The notes beneath the pieces were generated by a model. It did no database searches, had not been told where the DNA came from, and saw nothing but the letters and a program-made list of their open reading frames with translations. Positions 26,631 through 34,876 of a DNA stretch of 64,000 bases are shown here, in pieces. How positions within the stretch are numbered: the first letter of the stretch is position 1; each line of letters begins with the position of its first letter. The DNA is from Flavobacterium sp. (GTDB lineage Bacteria > Bacteroidota > Bacteroidia > Flavobacteriales > Flavobacteriaceae), in assembly GCA_015234525.1 (NCBI GenBank), contig JADGMX010000017.1, positions 79,272 to 143,271 of the forward strand, given 5' to 3'. The position numbers and the translations under genes were made by a program.

Positions 26631-27683
26631 CTAATTGGCTTCGGCTTCTTTGTTTGCGAGTTGCCCACACGCCGCATCAATGTCCTTACCACGACTACGA
26701 CGAACTTTAACAACAATATCATTTGCTTCAAGCGCGCGAATATAGGCGTTAATTGACTCTTCTGACGCTTGTTCAAAACCACCTTCTTCAATCGCATTGT
26801 ATTCGATCAGGTTTACTTTCGAAGGAACATATTTGCAGAACTTCACTAAAGCATCAATCGATTCTTTATTGTCATTGATATTTTTCCAAACAACATATTC
26901 ATATGTCACCCGGCTTTTTGTTTTGCGATACCAATATTCAAGTGCTTCGCGCAAATCCGCAAGTGGGAAGTTCTTGCTAAAAGGCATGATTTGCGAGCGA
27001 ATTTCGTCAATTGCTGAATGTAGCGAGACGGCGAGTTTAAACTTTACTTCATCATCGGCCAACTTCTTGATCATTTTTGGAACTCCGCTTGTCGATAAGG
27101 TAATTCTCTTGGGCGACATTTTCAGGCCTTCCGGCGATGTGATCATGGTGATGGCTTTTAGAACATTGTTATAGTTCATAAGAGGTTCACCCATTCCCAT
27201 AAACACAATGTTTGATAGCGGTCGGTTGTGGTAAATCCGACTTTCGCTGTCGATTGCCACGACCTGATCGTAAATTTCATCGGGGTTGAGATTTCTCATC
27301 CGCTTTAGTCGAGCAGTTGCGCAAAAGGTACAATCGAGACTACAGCCAACCTGACTGGAAACGCACGCAGTTGTCCGGGTTTTTGCTGGAATAAGCACCG
27401 ATTCGACGACGAGACCATCGTGAAGTCGGACTGCATTTTTTACAGTTCCGTCTGAACTACGCTGAATACTGTCGACTTTAATATGGTTGATCGAGAAGTT
27501 TTCTTCGAGCATTTGGCGTGTTGCGAGTCCGAGGTTCGTCATATCGTCAAACGAATGCGCACCTTTGCTCCACAGCCATTCATAAACCTGATTCCCGCGA
27601 AAAGCTTTATCGCCATTGGCCACAAAAAATTCGCGTAATTGGTCCTTTGTTAGCGCTCGAATATCTTTCTTCATTATTTCCAT
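26631..27683 (-). CDS. rlmN: Dual-specificity 23S rRNA/tRNA (adenine-C2)-methyltransferase RlmN
   Basis: RlmN is a radical-SAM enzyme that methylates C2 of A2503 in 23S rRNA and A37 of some tRNAs. The 4Fe-4S ligands are C114, C118 and C121 (CSLDCTFC). The mechanistic C-terminal cysteine sits in DIDAACGQL near residue 341, and GMGEPLMNYNNV near 165 binds SAM. The first Met at 27683 lies only about five bases from the -7 box (27688-27695), so the mRNA may be nearly leaderless or translation may begin at the fourth residue (ATG 27674). Confidence 0.96.
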   Translation of the reverse strand: MEIMKKDIRALTKDQLREFFVANGDKAFRGNQVYEWLWSKGAHSFDDMTNLGLATRQMLEENFSINHIKVDSIQRSSDGTVKNAVRLHDGLVVESVLIPAKTRTTACVSSQVGCSLDCTFCATARLKRMRNLNPDEIYDQVVAIDSESRIYHNRPLSNIVFMGMGEPLMNYNNVLKAITMITSPEGLKMSPKRITLSTSGVPKMIKKLADDEVKFKLAVSLHSAIDEIRSQIMPFSKNFPLADLREALEYWYRKTKSRVTYEYVVWKNINDNKESIDALVKFCKYVPSKVNLIEYNAIEEGGFEQASEESINAYIRALEANDIVVKVRRSRGKDIDAACGQLANKEAEAN

Positions 27684-27687
27684 CGTG

Positions 27688-27695
27688 CAAATTTA
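27688..27695 (-). promoter_or_regulatory. -7 box of rlmN - polyprenyl synthase
   Basis: The minus strand reads TAAATTTG, a full TAnnTTTG match, immediately before the rlmN start. It predicts a leader of a few bases at most. Confidence 0.5.
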
Positions 27696-27729
27696 ACGGT
27701 TATTTGTGGATTTTATGATCGAGGAAATA

Positions 27730-27737
27730 TAACTTTG
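27730..27737 (+). promoter_or_regulatory. -7 box of the O-methyltransferase gene
   Basis: TAACTTTG, a full TAnnTTTG match, lies 13 bases before ATG 27751. The region between this and the rlmN promoter is only about 35 bases, so the divergent promoters are back to back. Confidence 0.55.
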
Positions 27738-27750
27738 GGAAAAACAAGTT

Positions 27751-28392
27751 ATGCATTTCCTTTCAGAACAACTAGAGGACTATATTGCTGAGCATTCGGA
27801 GAATGAGCCGGAATTATTGGCGGAACTATCAAAAGAAACTCATCAAAAAATCTTACAACCGCGAATGCTGAGCGGACATTTCCAGGGACGGGTTTTGAGC
27901 TTGCTATCAAAGTTGATCGCTCCAAAACGCATTCTGGAGATCGGAACCTACACCGGTTATTCGGCTTTATGTCTTTGTGAGGGCTTGGCAGATGGCGGAC
28001 AGCTTGACACGATCGACATCAAAGAGGAATTACAAGATTTCCAACGAAAATATTTTGAGCGTTCTCCGTATAATGATCAGATTAAACAACATTTAGGCAG
28101 TGCCATAGATATCATTCCGACGCTTGAAGGACCGTTTGATCTTGTATTTATCGATGCCGATAAAGAGAACTATCAGAATTACTTTGAATTGGTGTTGCCT
28201 AAAATGCGAAAAGGCGGAATCATTTTATCTGACAATGTTCTTTGGAGCGGGAAAATTCTCGAAGAGGCTAAAGCGAATGACAAAAGCACTTTAAAACTTC
28301 AGCAATACAATCAGCACCTTAAAAACGACAAGAGAGTTGAAACAGTTCTCTTACCGATACGAGACGGGCTAAGTGTTTGTCGGGTGATCTAG
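27751..28392 (+). CDS. Class I SAM-dependent O-methyltransferase
   Basis: This 213-residue protein is of the catechol/caffeoyl-CoA O-methyltransferase type (Methyltransf_3). Motif I ILEIGTYTGYSALCL lies near residue 70, the metal-binding acid DLVFIDADKENYQNYF near 130-145, and GGIILSDNVLWSGKI near 160. The substrate is unknown. It has its own -7 box. Its 3' end overlaps the convergent PAP2 gene by 24 bases, an unusually long coding overlap. Confidence 0.92.
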   Translation: MHFLSEQLEDYIAEHSENEPELLAELSKETHQKILQPRMLSGHFQGRVLSLLSKLIAPKRILEIGTYTGYSALCLCEGLADGGQLDTIDIKEELQDFQRKYFERSPYNDQIKQHLGSAIDIIPTLEGPFDLVFIDADKENYQNYFELVLPKMRKGGIILSDNVLWSGKILEEAKANDKSTLKLQQYNQHLKNDKRVETVLLPIRDGLSVCRVI

Positions 28393-28965
28393 TTGCGATT
28401 TCTGTAAGGGGAAGAACCGGTTTCGCAGGTATCGGTATAACTGAAAATGAATAATTCCCGTTAAAATTCCGAATAAATAGCCGCAAAAAATATCAAGCGG
28501 ATAGTGTAACCCCAAGTATATCCGGCTGTACGCGAAAATTAACGGCCATATAAATAAGATACCCATATACTTGATATATCGGCCCAAGACCGCAAATAAG
28601 AATACGGCGCATGCCATAGAATTCGATGCGTGACCGGAAAAGAAACTATACGATTTCCTCGATTGAACGACCCGCATTATCCCCTCGAGATCCACGTTAT
28701 TAACCGGGCGTAATCGCTGGAAGTATGATTTAACCAAATTCGTAGTTTGGTCGGTGACAGTTAAAAGTAATGTTACCATTACGGCAATCAATAGGACGTG
28801 TTTCCAACCCAAATGTTTTACCAACAAATAAAGGATGATGGCAAAAACGGGAATCCAACTCACTTGCTTGGTAATTAACAACCAAAGTCCGTCATATTGT
28901 TCAGAGCCAAGGCTGTTCAAGAAAACGAATAACTGCTGATCTATTTCAAGTAGTTTATCAATCAA
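28369..28965 (-). CDS. PAP2-family membrane phosphatase
   Basis: This 198-residue membrane protein carries the three phosphatase motifs of the PAP2/acid phosphatase superfamily: KSYFQRLRP (about 82-90), the SGHAS block (about 114-118) and YSRIYLGLHYPLDI (about 143-156) with the catalytic histidine. Five or six membrane segments are visible. Likely roles are lipid or undecaprenyl diphosphate dephosphorylation, which would fit recycling of the peptidoglycan carrier, but this is inference. It follows tatA by three bases and is probably co-transcribed with it. Confidence 0.9.
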   Translation of the reverse strand: MIDKLLEIDQQLFVFLNSLGSEQYDGLWLLITKQVSWIPVFAIILYLLVKHLGWKHVLLIAVMVTLLLTVTDQTTNLVKSYFQRLRPVNNVDLEGIMRVVQSRKSYSFFSGHASNSMACAVFLFAVLGRYIKYMGILFIWPLIFAYSRIYLGLHYPLDIFCGYLFGILTGIIHFQLYRYLRNRFFPLQKSQLDHPTNT

Positions 28966-28968
28966 AAT

Positions 28969-29388
28969 CTAGCGAGTTCGTTTAATTGGACCATCCGGGA
29001 TTTCCGGCGTTGGTTCAGTTGGAGCTTCGATATTTGGCATTTGGGAATTGATAGTAGGCTTGTCGTCAAGTGCAGATGTAATGTCGCCGGCTATTTGTTT
29101 GAATCCTGACTGTACGTCATTCACGGCAGTGCTATCGGTCACCATTTTACTAAAACCCTCTTTTGCTTTGGCGATTTCTTGAGATATTCCGCCGGTCAGC
29201 GAGTTTGGATCAAAACCGGTTTCCTCGACACTTTTAGTAATTTCAGTTTTAATTTCATTGGTCGCATTCTTGAGTTGCGCCATGCCTTTTGCCAGACCGC
29301 GCGCCATTTCTGGGATCTTATCAGACCCGAAAAACATCAATACGATTAAAATGATAAAAATGAATTCGCTTCCGCCGATACCAAACAT
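28969..29388 (-). CDS. tatA: Sec-independent translocase protein TatA/TatE family
   Basis: TatA forms the pore-like component of the twin-arginine export system. The 139 residues start with the short membrane helix (GGSEFIFIILIVLMFFG), the hinge SDKIPEMARGLAKGM and an amphipathic helix, all typical. The tail is longer than in E. coli TatA (about 90 residues), ends in PDGPIKRTR and is acidic and proline-rich. No tatC is adjacent. The gene has the best promoter match of this region. Confidence 0.92.
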   Translation of the reverse strand: MFGIGGSEFIFIILIVLMFFGSDKIPEMARGLAKGMAQLKNATNEIKTEITKSVEETGFDPNSLTGGISQEIAKAKEGFSKMVTDSTAVNDVQSGFKQIAGDITSALDDKPTINSQMPNIEAPTEPTPEIPDGPIKRTR

Positions 29389-29407
29389 AGAATTTAAATT
29401 TATGCGA

Positions 29408-29435
29408 CAAAGTTACAAACTTGTAAAGCGCGCAA
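29408..29435 (-). promoter_or_regulatory. Promoter of tatA - PAP2
   Basis: On the minus strand TTG (29435-29433), a 17-base spacer and TAACTTTG (29415-29408) match the Bacteroidota consensus fully. The tatA ATG follows 19 bases downstream. Confidence 0.8.
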
Positions 29436-29458
29436 GCTACTATTAACAAATAATTTGA

Positions 29459-31687
29459 CTAGTCGAATTTTGATTTTTTATCAGATTTCGGCCATTCGTT
29501 ATTCGACACGTCAATATCAGCAGTTTTTAACTCGGGATCGATTGTAATTTTTCGGATGACTTTATTGGTCGCAAAGGTTCTTGTAACTTCATTGTCATTA
29601 AAACGCCAGATTTGCGCCGGAAAATGATGATTTTCTTTCGTGCCATCTTCAAATGTCAACTCAACTATAATCGGCATTACCAATCCACCCGGTTTATCAA
29701 ATGTTACCTGATAAAAATACTTTGGATTGCTGAGTTTAAGACGTTCCTCAGCGGTAAATGCGTCTTTCAAATAATCGTTAAGCGTTTTAACCGAGTTGGC
29801 ATCAAACGGCTTATTCATTGCAGCTTTATAGTCAGAAGTTCCCTCGCCGATCATATAAACCAACGGACCAGTCAAATTCAATCGACGTCGGCGCGATGGC
29901 TGTTGTGCTTTAAAACCTTCGGGAGCAGTTTCGCTGACAAAGAATCTTTTAACTTCTTTGATACCGATGTCGTTATAATCAGTGGTGTAGAACCAACCTC
30001 TCCAGAACCAATCCAAATCAACTCCGGAAGCGTCTTCCATTGTCCGGAAGAAATCTTCAGGTGTTGGATGTTTAAATTTCCATCGGTTGGCATAAACCTT
30101 AAAGGCATGATCGAAAAGTTCCGGCCCCATCACGGTTTCACGTAGGATATTTAACGCCGTTGCAGGCTTCCCGTAAGCGTTATTTCCAAATTGACGAATC
30201 GCTTCTGAATTCGACATAATCGGTTCCAGTCCGCTTTGATCGCCACTCATGTAAGGTACGATTAAATGAGCCGGACCACGATCAACCGGAAATTTCGGGT
30301 CAAAAGTAAGTTCGGTCAAATATTCTAAAAATGTATTCAAACCTTCATCCATCCAAGTCCACTGACGCTCATCAGAGTTAACGATCATTGGGAAATAATT
30401 GTGTCCGACCTCGTGTATAATAACGCCGATCATACCGTATTTCACACGATCGGTATATTTTCCGTTTGCATCAGGCCGGCCGAAATTCCAACAAATCATT
30501 GGATATTCCATTCCCTGATCCTGTGCGTTGACAGAGATTGCTTTCGGGTACGGATATTCGAAAGTATAATGCGAGTAACTTTTCAAGGTATGTGCGACCG
30601 CGCGAGTCGAGTACTCTTCCCAAAGCGGATTTCCTTCTTTCGGATAAAGCGAGATTGCCATTACGTTCTTCTGCCCCACTTTCACGGCCATCATGTCACA
30701 GATAAACTTTCGAGATGTTGAAATTCCAAAGTCACGAACATTTTCAGCTTTAAATTGCCATGTTTTCTTTTTGTCTGATCTGGATTTCTCAATTTTCTCA
30801 GCCTCAGATTGATTGACGATAAAAACCGGTTTATCAAACGACTTTTCAGCTTGAGCATAACGCTTTAACTGTTCGGCTGAATAAACTTCACTCCTATTTA
30901 CAAGATCGCCGGTCGCATCGAGAAAATGATCGGCAGGAACAGTAATGTTAACTTCAAAATTACCGAACGGCAACGCAAATTCGCCGCTCCCCCAGAACTG
31001 CATGTTTTGCCAACCTTCAACGTCATTGTAAACAGCCATTCGCGGATAAAACTGCGCAAGAACATACAAACGATTGCCATCCTCAAATTGTTCGTAGCCA
31101 GAACGGCCACCTTCAATCATATAATTATTGATGTTATACCACCACTTGATGGTAAACGAAATTTTCTCGTTGTGTTTGAGCGGCTTGTCAAGATCAATCC
31201 GCATCATGGTTTGATTGATTGTATATTTCATCGGTTTTCCGGCAGCGTCCTTAACCGACTCGATTTTGAATCCGCCATCAAACTTCTCTTCCAGGTATTT
31301 TCTGGTAAAACCACGTACGCTTATCGCATTATCAACACCTGAACTTTCGACCAACGGCGACTGCGAGTTGCGAGCCATTTGGTTTTGATCGAGTTGAATC
31401 CATAAATATTCGAGGCTTTCCTTAGCATTATTATGATAAGTGATGGTTTCCACACCGTCTAAACGCGCATTAACATCATCCAGGACAAGATCCATTTTAT
31501 AATCGGCTTGCTGCTGATAATATTCAGGTCCGGGTGCGCCACTCGCGGTTCGATACATATTTGGCGTCGCCATCAAATCATACATTTGACGAAACTTATT
31601 CGTATCGGTACTTCCTTGTTGATGTTTTACCTGAGCAATTGCAAATGTGGAAATTAGCAGAGCGGAAAGAATGAATTTTAACCTCAT
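29459..31687 (-). CDS. M1-family metallopeptidase, exported
   Basis: This 742-residue protein has a signal peptide (MRLKFILSALLISTFAIAQ). The gluzincin zinc site is HEVGH (H425, E426, H429) with the third ligand E448 in WTWMDEGLNTFLE, exactly the HExxH-x18-E spacing of M1 aminopeptidases. Upstream GMEYPMICW corresponds to the exopeptidase GxMEN-like motif, which is changed (GMEY), so the cleavage mode may differ. It probably acts in the periplasm or on the outer membrane on peptides. Three envelope-protein genes lie upstream in the same direction. Confidence 0.93.
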   Translation of the reverse strand: MRLKFILSALLISTFAIAQVKHQQGSTDTNKFRQMYDLMATPNMYRTASGAPGPEYYQQQADYKMDLVLDDVNARLDGVETITYHNNAKESLEYLWIQLDQNQMARNSQSPLVESSGVDNAISVRGFTRKYLEEKFDGGFKIESVKDAAGKPMKYTINQTMMRIDLDKPLKHNEKISFTIKWWYNINNYMIEGGRSGYEQFEDGNRLYVLAQFYPRMAVYNDVEGWQNMQFWGSGEFALPFGNFEVNITVPADHFLDATGDLVNRSEVYSAEQLKRYAQAEKSFDKPVFIVNQSEAEKIEKSRSDKKKTWQFKAENVRDFGISTSRKFICDMMAVKVGQKNVMAISLYPKEGNPLWEEYSTRAVAHTLKSYSHYTFEYPYPKAISVNAQDQGMEYPMICWNFGRPDANGKYTDRVKYGMIGVIIHEVGHNYFPMIVNSDERQWTWMDEGLNTFLEYLTELTFDPKFPVDRGPAHLIVPYMSGDQSGLEPIMSNSEAIRQFGNNAYGKPATALNILRETVMGPELFDHAFKVYANRWKFKHPTPEDFFRTMEDASGVDLDWFWRGWFYTTDYNDIGIKEVKRFFVSETAPEGFKAQQPSRRRRLNLTGPLVYMIGEGTSDYKAAMNKPFDANSVKTLNDYLKDAFTAEERLKLSNPKYFYQVTFDKPGGLVMPIIVELTFEDGTKENHHFPAQIWRFNDNEVTRTFATNKVIRKITIDPELKTADIDVSNNEWPKSDKKSKFD

Positions 31688-31729
31688 GTATTAAATATTG
31701 AGCTATAAATTTAAGATTTTGCGTCGGAT

Positions 31730-32227
31730 TTAAAAATTTACTTTTCCCGACGGCGATTCGGCAGTGAGCAAAAGGTTCTTTTTTTGTCCGTAAATGTTGG
31801 TTTGTATGATGTTTTGCTGTTCTGTTACGTATTCGGTCAGCATTTCATTTTTTACCTGGAGCGTTTTGATTTTTGGCACATCGCGGACGCTTATATAACA
31901 GATCAAAACATTTGACTCCATTTCGCAACTCAACACATTTATTGTTTGAGGTTTGTTGTTTACGGTCACTTTAAATTTGTCGGCATAATAAAGCGAAAGC
32001 GCTTTGAAATCGGCTTCAGGAATTTTGTCTTGTTCGAACATAAAGGTTCGTTTGTGCTTTAGTTTTAAGGCTTCGTTTAGATCATCGACGAAGATGCGCG
32101 AGGTAATTTGGAGCATTTTTCTTTCGCTGACATAATTAACCTGAAAGATTGCAACGTAAAATTTATGCATTGCAAAAGCAGATGTAGCAAAGGCGATAAA
32201 GATTAGAAAAGGCAGTAGTTTTTTCAT
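31730..32227 (-). CDS. DUF6702 family exported protein
   Basis: This 165-residue protein has a signal peptide (MKKLLPFLIFIAFATSAFA) and a compact beta-rich mature part. The opening HKFYVAIFQVNYVSERKML and FVDDLNEALK match a Bacteroidota family known as DUF6702, of unknown function. It lies between two carboxypeptidase-like regulatory proteins (four-base overlap) and the M1 peptidase (42-base gap). This conserved-looking neighbourhood suggests a shared envelope role, perhaps with the peptidase. Confidence 0.8.
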   Translation of the reverse strand: MKKLLPFLIFIAFATSAFAMHKFYVAIFQVNYVSERKMLQITSRIFVDDLNEALKLKHKRTFMFEQDKIPEADFKALSLYYADKFKVTVNNKPQTINVLSCEMESNVLICYISVRDVPKIKTLQVKNEMLTEYVTEQQNIIQTNIYGQKKNLLLTAESPSGKVNF

Positions 32228-32925
32228 TCTCCGGAAATAATTTTATTGTAATCTGCGGCTTGTTTTGACACCAGAAATTCCATTAATGTTTTATTTCTTG
32301 CACGAACTGCCGCGACAAATTCGGCGTCACCAATTAAATAAAGTTGAAATCCTTTAATATAATCTTCGGGGATCTGAAGCGTCTCGGTATAGAATTCCGG
32401 TGGCCAGATTGTCTCGATTCTTGCAAGTAACCGCTCGTTCATTTCAACTTGCAGTTCCTTTTTAAGCATGTTAGTTCGGCCAGAAAGCGCATTGATAATG
32501 ATATCAACCGGTCCTGAATTCGCAGCGTAAAGTCGGCGTTCACCTGGTGTAAATTTCTTTTTGTCTTTGTGCCGCATCACCAAATCGTCTTTGGCAGTAT
32601 TTGTAACGACAACTTCCTGCAATTGATTGGTAATTGGAAACACATTGATAACGAACGGATTGCTTTTAAGGTCTGTTGCTGTAACGGTTGTGCGGCGATA
32701 CTCGTATGACGGATGAGAGATGATCAAAAAATCACCGACACCGAGTAGCATTTTAAAGTTGCCGTTCTCATCGGAGAACACTTCTTTTTCGGTTGAAATG
32801 TTTACGATAATCGCGCCTGCCACCGGATCGGATGATGATACGACCTGAGCCGTGATGATCTCGCGCGACTGACCAAAAGCAATTAGTTGAAACAACAAGG
32901 TAGATATAATGAGAAGTTGCTTCAT
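32224..32925 (-). CDS. Carboxypeptidase-like regulatory domain protein, paralogue 2
   Basis: This 233-residue exported protein begins with a signal peptide (MKQLLIISTLLFQLIAFGQ). An Ig-like CarboxypepD_reg domain follows (about 20-110, VVSSSDPVAGAIIVNISTEKE ... DENGNFKMLLGVGDFLIISHPSY), of the kind seen at the N terminus of TonB-dependent receptors, but no receptor barrel follows. The C-terminal half (FTPGERRLYAANSG, SGRTNMLKKE, LMEFLVSK) is shared with the gene just upstream, so the two arose by tandem duplication. It overlaps both neighbours by four bases. Confidence 0.8.
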   Translation of the reverse strand: MKQLLIISTLLFQLIAFGQSREIITAQVVSSSDPVAGAIIVNISTEKEVFSDENGNFKMLLGVGDFLIISHPSYEYRRTTVTATDLKSNPFVINVFPITNQLQEVVVTNTAKDDLVMRHKDKKKFTPGERRLYAANSGPVDIIINALSGRTNMLKKELQVEMNERLLARIETIWPPEFYTETLQIPEDYIKGFQLYLIGDAEFVAAVRARNKTLMEFLVSKQAADYNKIISGE

Positions 32926-33653
32926 CGGGTGGATTTGAGATATTCGGGAGCGAGTTTAATCAAGAGGAATTCGGTCATATTTTCGTCGGTGTTAAAAGTA
33001 GTAACAAATTCGCGGTTATCGAGCAGATAATACGCAAATCCCTTTTCTAAGTCTGGTGGAATGTTGAGCCGATTATTCTTGTTTTGCGACGCTATCAAAT
33101 CAATTATTTTGTTGAGCAGTACTTCGCGACGTTCCATTTCGACGAGCTGTTTTAATCGTTTCGTTCGGCCCGATATTTTATTTATCACCGGATCCAGAGG
33201 CATTGATCCGCCGAGTATCGACAATAAGTGGATTGGCTTAAAATCGCCTGCCGTTTCCAATTGTCGTTCCGCGGGCGTGAAGGTTTTTGCGGGTTTTGAC
33301 AGTATCCCGAGTGATTGCGCATTAAGCGAATTTATCTCGACCTCATCCAACATGTTGATATTTGCAGAGACGCTAATAGTGATGGATTTTGACTCGATGT
33401 TTGCTGAGACAATCGGCTTACGGACGCCATTAATAAAAGTTGATGCTACGATGAGAATATCGCCGGCTGCAGCGCTGATCTGAAAATTTCCATCTTGATC
33501 CGTCTTGGTTGATTCGTCTGAGGTTTCGTTGACGATGATAATTGATTCGAGTTCGACACCTTCACCTTGAACTTTACCCGAGAGCACGACGCTGTCCTGA
33601 GCGAAGAACGCACTTGAGGATATCGTCAGTAGCAGTGCGAACACGTATTTCAT
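32922..33653 (-). CDS. Carboxypeptidase-like regulatory domain protein, paralogue 1
   Basis: This 243-residue exported protein has a signal peptide (MKYVFALLLTISSSAFFA). A CarboxypepD_reg-like domain follows (about 20-110, with DQDGNFQISAAAGDILIVAS) and then the same C-terminal module as its neighbour (FTPAERQLETAGDF, SGRTKRLKQ, MTEFLLIKLAPEYLK). The function is unknown. It is the first gene of a four-gene run with paralogue 2, the DUF6702 protein and the M1 peptidase. Confidence 0.8.
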   Translation of the reverse strand: MKYVFALLLTISSSAFFAQDSVVLSGKVQGEGVELESIIIVNETSDESTKTDQDGNFQISAAAGDILIVASTFINGVRKPIVSANIESKSITISVSANINMLDEVEINSLNAQSLGILSKPAKTFTPAERQLETAGDFKPIHLLSILGGSMPLDPVINKISGRTKRLKQLVEMERREVLLNKIIDLIASQNKNNRLNIPPDLEKGFAYYLLDNREFVTTFNTDENMTEFLLIKLAPEYLKSTR

Positions 33654-33748
33654 TTTGTAGGGAATTGCCGTAAAAGTATCGGCTTGGCTCCCAACAAAGT
33701 ACTAATGGGTTGCTAATTGTTTGTTAACGATTTGACGGAACCCGTAAT

Positions 33749-33821
33749 GCGTTAGGGATTGAAGCGGCATCCCCGCAATGAAATGGAGGGATATAGCGAA
33801 AAGCCCGGCCGAAGGCAACGC
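33749..33821 (+). repeat. Dispersed structured intergenic element, family B copy 1
   Basis: The outer stem is GCGTT (33749-33753) with AACGC (33817-33821). The core GATTGAAGCGGCATCC (33757-33772) and GATATAGCG (33790-33798) is shared with family A. An inner stem ATCCC/GGGAT (33769-33773 and 33788-33792) encloses the variable middle. It lies just upstream of pepE. Confidence 0.75.
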
Positions 33822-33845
33822 CCAAATGTTGGTCGCAAAAACTAT

Positions 33846-33853
33846 TATCTTTG
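33846..33853 (+). promoter_or_regulatory. -7 box of pepE
   Basis: TATCTTTG, a full TAnnTTTG match, lies 16 bases before ATG 33870. It excludes longer in-frame starts from 33759 onward, which would run through the repeat element. Confidence 0.65.
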
Positions 33854-33869
33854 TGGATATAATTTAGTT

Positions 33870-34580
33870 ATGAAAAACCTTATCGTTGCGTCGACCTCAA
33901 CATTGCATGAATCGGGATATCTTGAGTATTTACTGAGCGATTTGCAGAAATTATTTGAAGGTTGCGATGAAATTCTTTTTGTGCCATATGCGCGGCCAAG
34001 CGGAATCACGCATGCTGAATATACGGCGAAAGTAGCCGGCGCGTTTCAAAAAATCGACAAGAAAGTGAAAGGCATTCACGATTTTGATAATCCTGAAACG
34101 GCGATAAAGGGTGCGAGCGGAATTTTTATCGGTGGTGGAAATACATTTTTGTTGGTGAGTCAGCTTTATAAATTTGGCCTAATCGACGTATTGAAAACTG
34201 TGGTTGAACGCGGCACGCCATATTTGGGTTGTAGCGCCGGAAGCAATATTACGGGCCAAACGATGCAAACGACCAATGACATGCCGATTATTTATCCGCC
34301 AAGTTTTGACACGCTGGGATTTCTGCCGTTTAATTTGAATCCGCATTATCTTGATCCGGATCCAAATTCGACGCACATGGGTGAAACACGTGAGACGCGG
34401 ATTAAGGAATACCATGCGTTTAATCAGACTCCGGTGATCGGTTTGCGTGAAGGTAGTTGGCTTCGGGTGATCGGCGATCAGATTTTGCTTCAAGGTAAGC
34501 TTACGGCGCGAGTTTTCAGATCCGGTGAATCTGCGAGCGAAGTTGACCCGGGAAGCGATCTTTCGAATATTCAGGCATAA
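33870..34580 (+). CDS. pepE: Dipeptidase E (peptidase S51)
   Basis: PepE is a serine peptidase that cleaves Asp-X dipeptides. The 236 residues from ATG 33870 (MKNLIVASTST) show the class I glutamine amidotransferase-like fold. Visible motifs are the oxyanion segment GIFIGGGNTFLLVSQL near residue 80, the nucleophile elbow GCSAGSN (serine near 120) and LNPHYLDPD near 155 with the conserved histidine. An upstream reading extends the frame to 33759, but the added residues come from the dispersed repeat, so I reject it. A terminator for the opposing tRNA-Gly follows the stop. Confidence 0.92.
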   Translation: MKNLIVASTSTLHESGYLEYLLSDLQKLFEGCDEILFVPYARPSGITHAEYTAKVAGAFQKIDKKVKGIHDFDNPETAIKGASGIFIGGGNTFLLVSQLYKFGLIDVLKTVVERGTPYLGCSAGSNITGQTMQTTNDMPIIYPPSFDTLGFLPFNLNPHYLDPDPNSTHMGETRETRIKEYHAFNQTPVIGLREGSWLRVIGDQILLQGKLTARVFRSGESASEVDPGSDLSNIQA

Positions 34581-34605
34581 AAAAACCCCGACAATTGTCA
34601 GGGTT
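34579..34605 (-). terminator. Terminator of tRNA-Gly (possibly bidirectional)
   Basis: The stem AACCC-GAC / GTC-GGGTT (34584-34605, one mismatch) is followed on the minus strand by seven U (34579-34585). It is five bases past the tRNA-Gly 3' end and directly abuts the pepE stop, so it may serve both. Confidence 0.75.
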
Positions 34606-34610
34606 AATCT

Positions 34611-34686
<76 letters not shown>

Positions 34687-34698
34687 ATTATTGTGGTG

Positions 34699-34706
34699 CA
34701 AATATA
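34699..34706 (-). promoter_or_regulatory. -7 box of tRNA-Gly
   Basis: The minus strand reads TATATTTG, a full TAnnTTTG match, 12 bases before the tRNA 5' end. A TTG lies 21 bases further up (34730-34728), slightly beyond the usual spacing. Confidence 0.6.
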
Positions 34707-34828
34707 AATATAAACTTCACTAGCTTGCAAATTTATTTTTCGATTTTTTTTGAATTTTCAATGGCATTGTATGAGAGATAATGCTAAAGCTATGAAATAA
34801 AGTTTGTTATCAGTATTGTGAAAAATAA

Positions 34829-34857
34829 AAAAAGGCGACAAAAACTGCCGCCTTTTT
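34829..34857 (-). terminator. Terminator of the L,D-transpeptidase-like gene
   Basis: The stem AAAAAGGCG / CGCCTTTTT with an 11-base loop is followed by a U-run on the minus strand. It stands 20 bases after the stop at 34877. Confidence 0.75.
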
Positions 34858-34876
34858 CTAAAACCAAATCTATAAG

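Noticed and set aside
33759..33869. N-terminal extension of pepE
   Set aside because: The extension is translated repeat element, and the -7 box lies between it and the real ATG.
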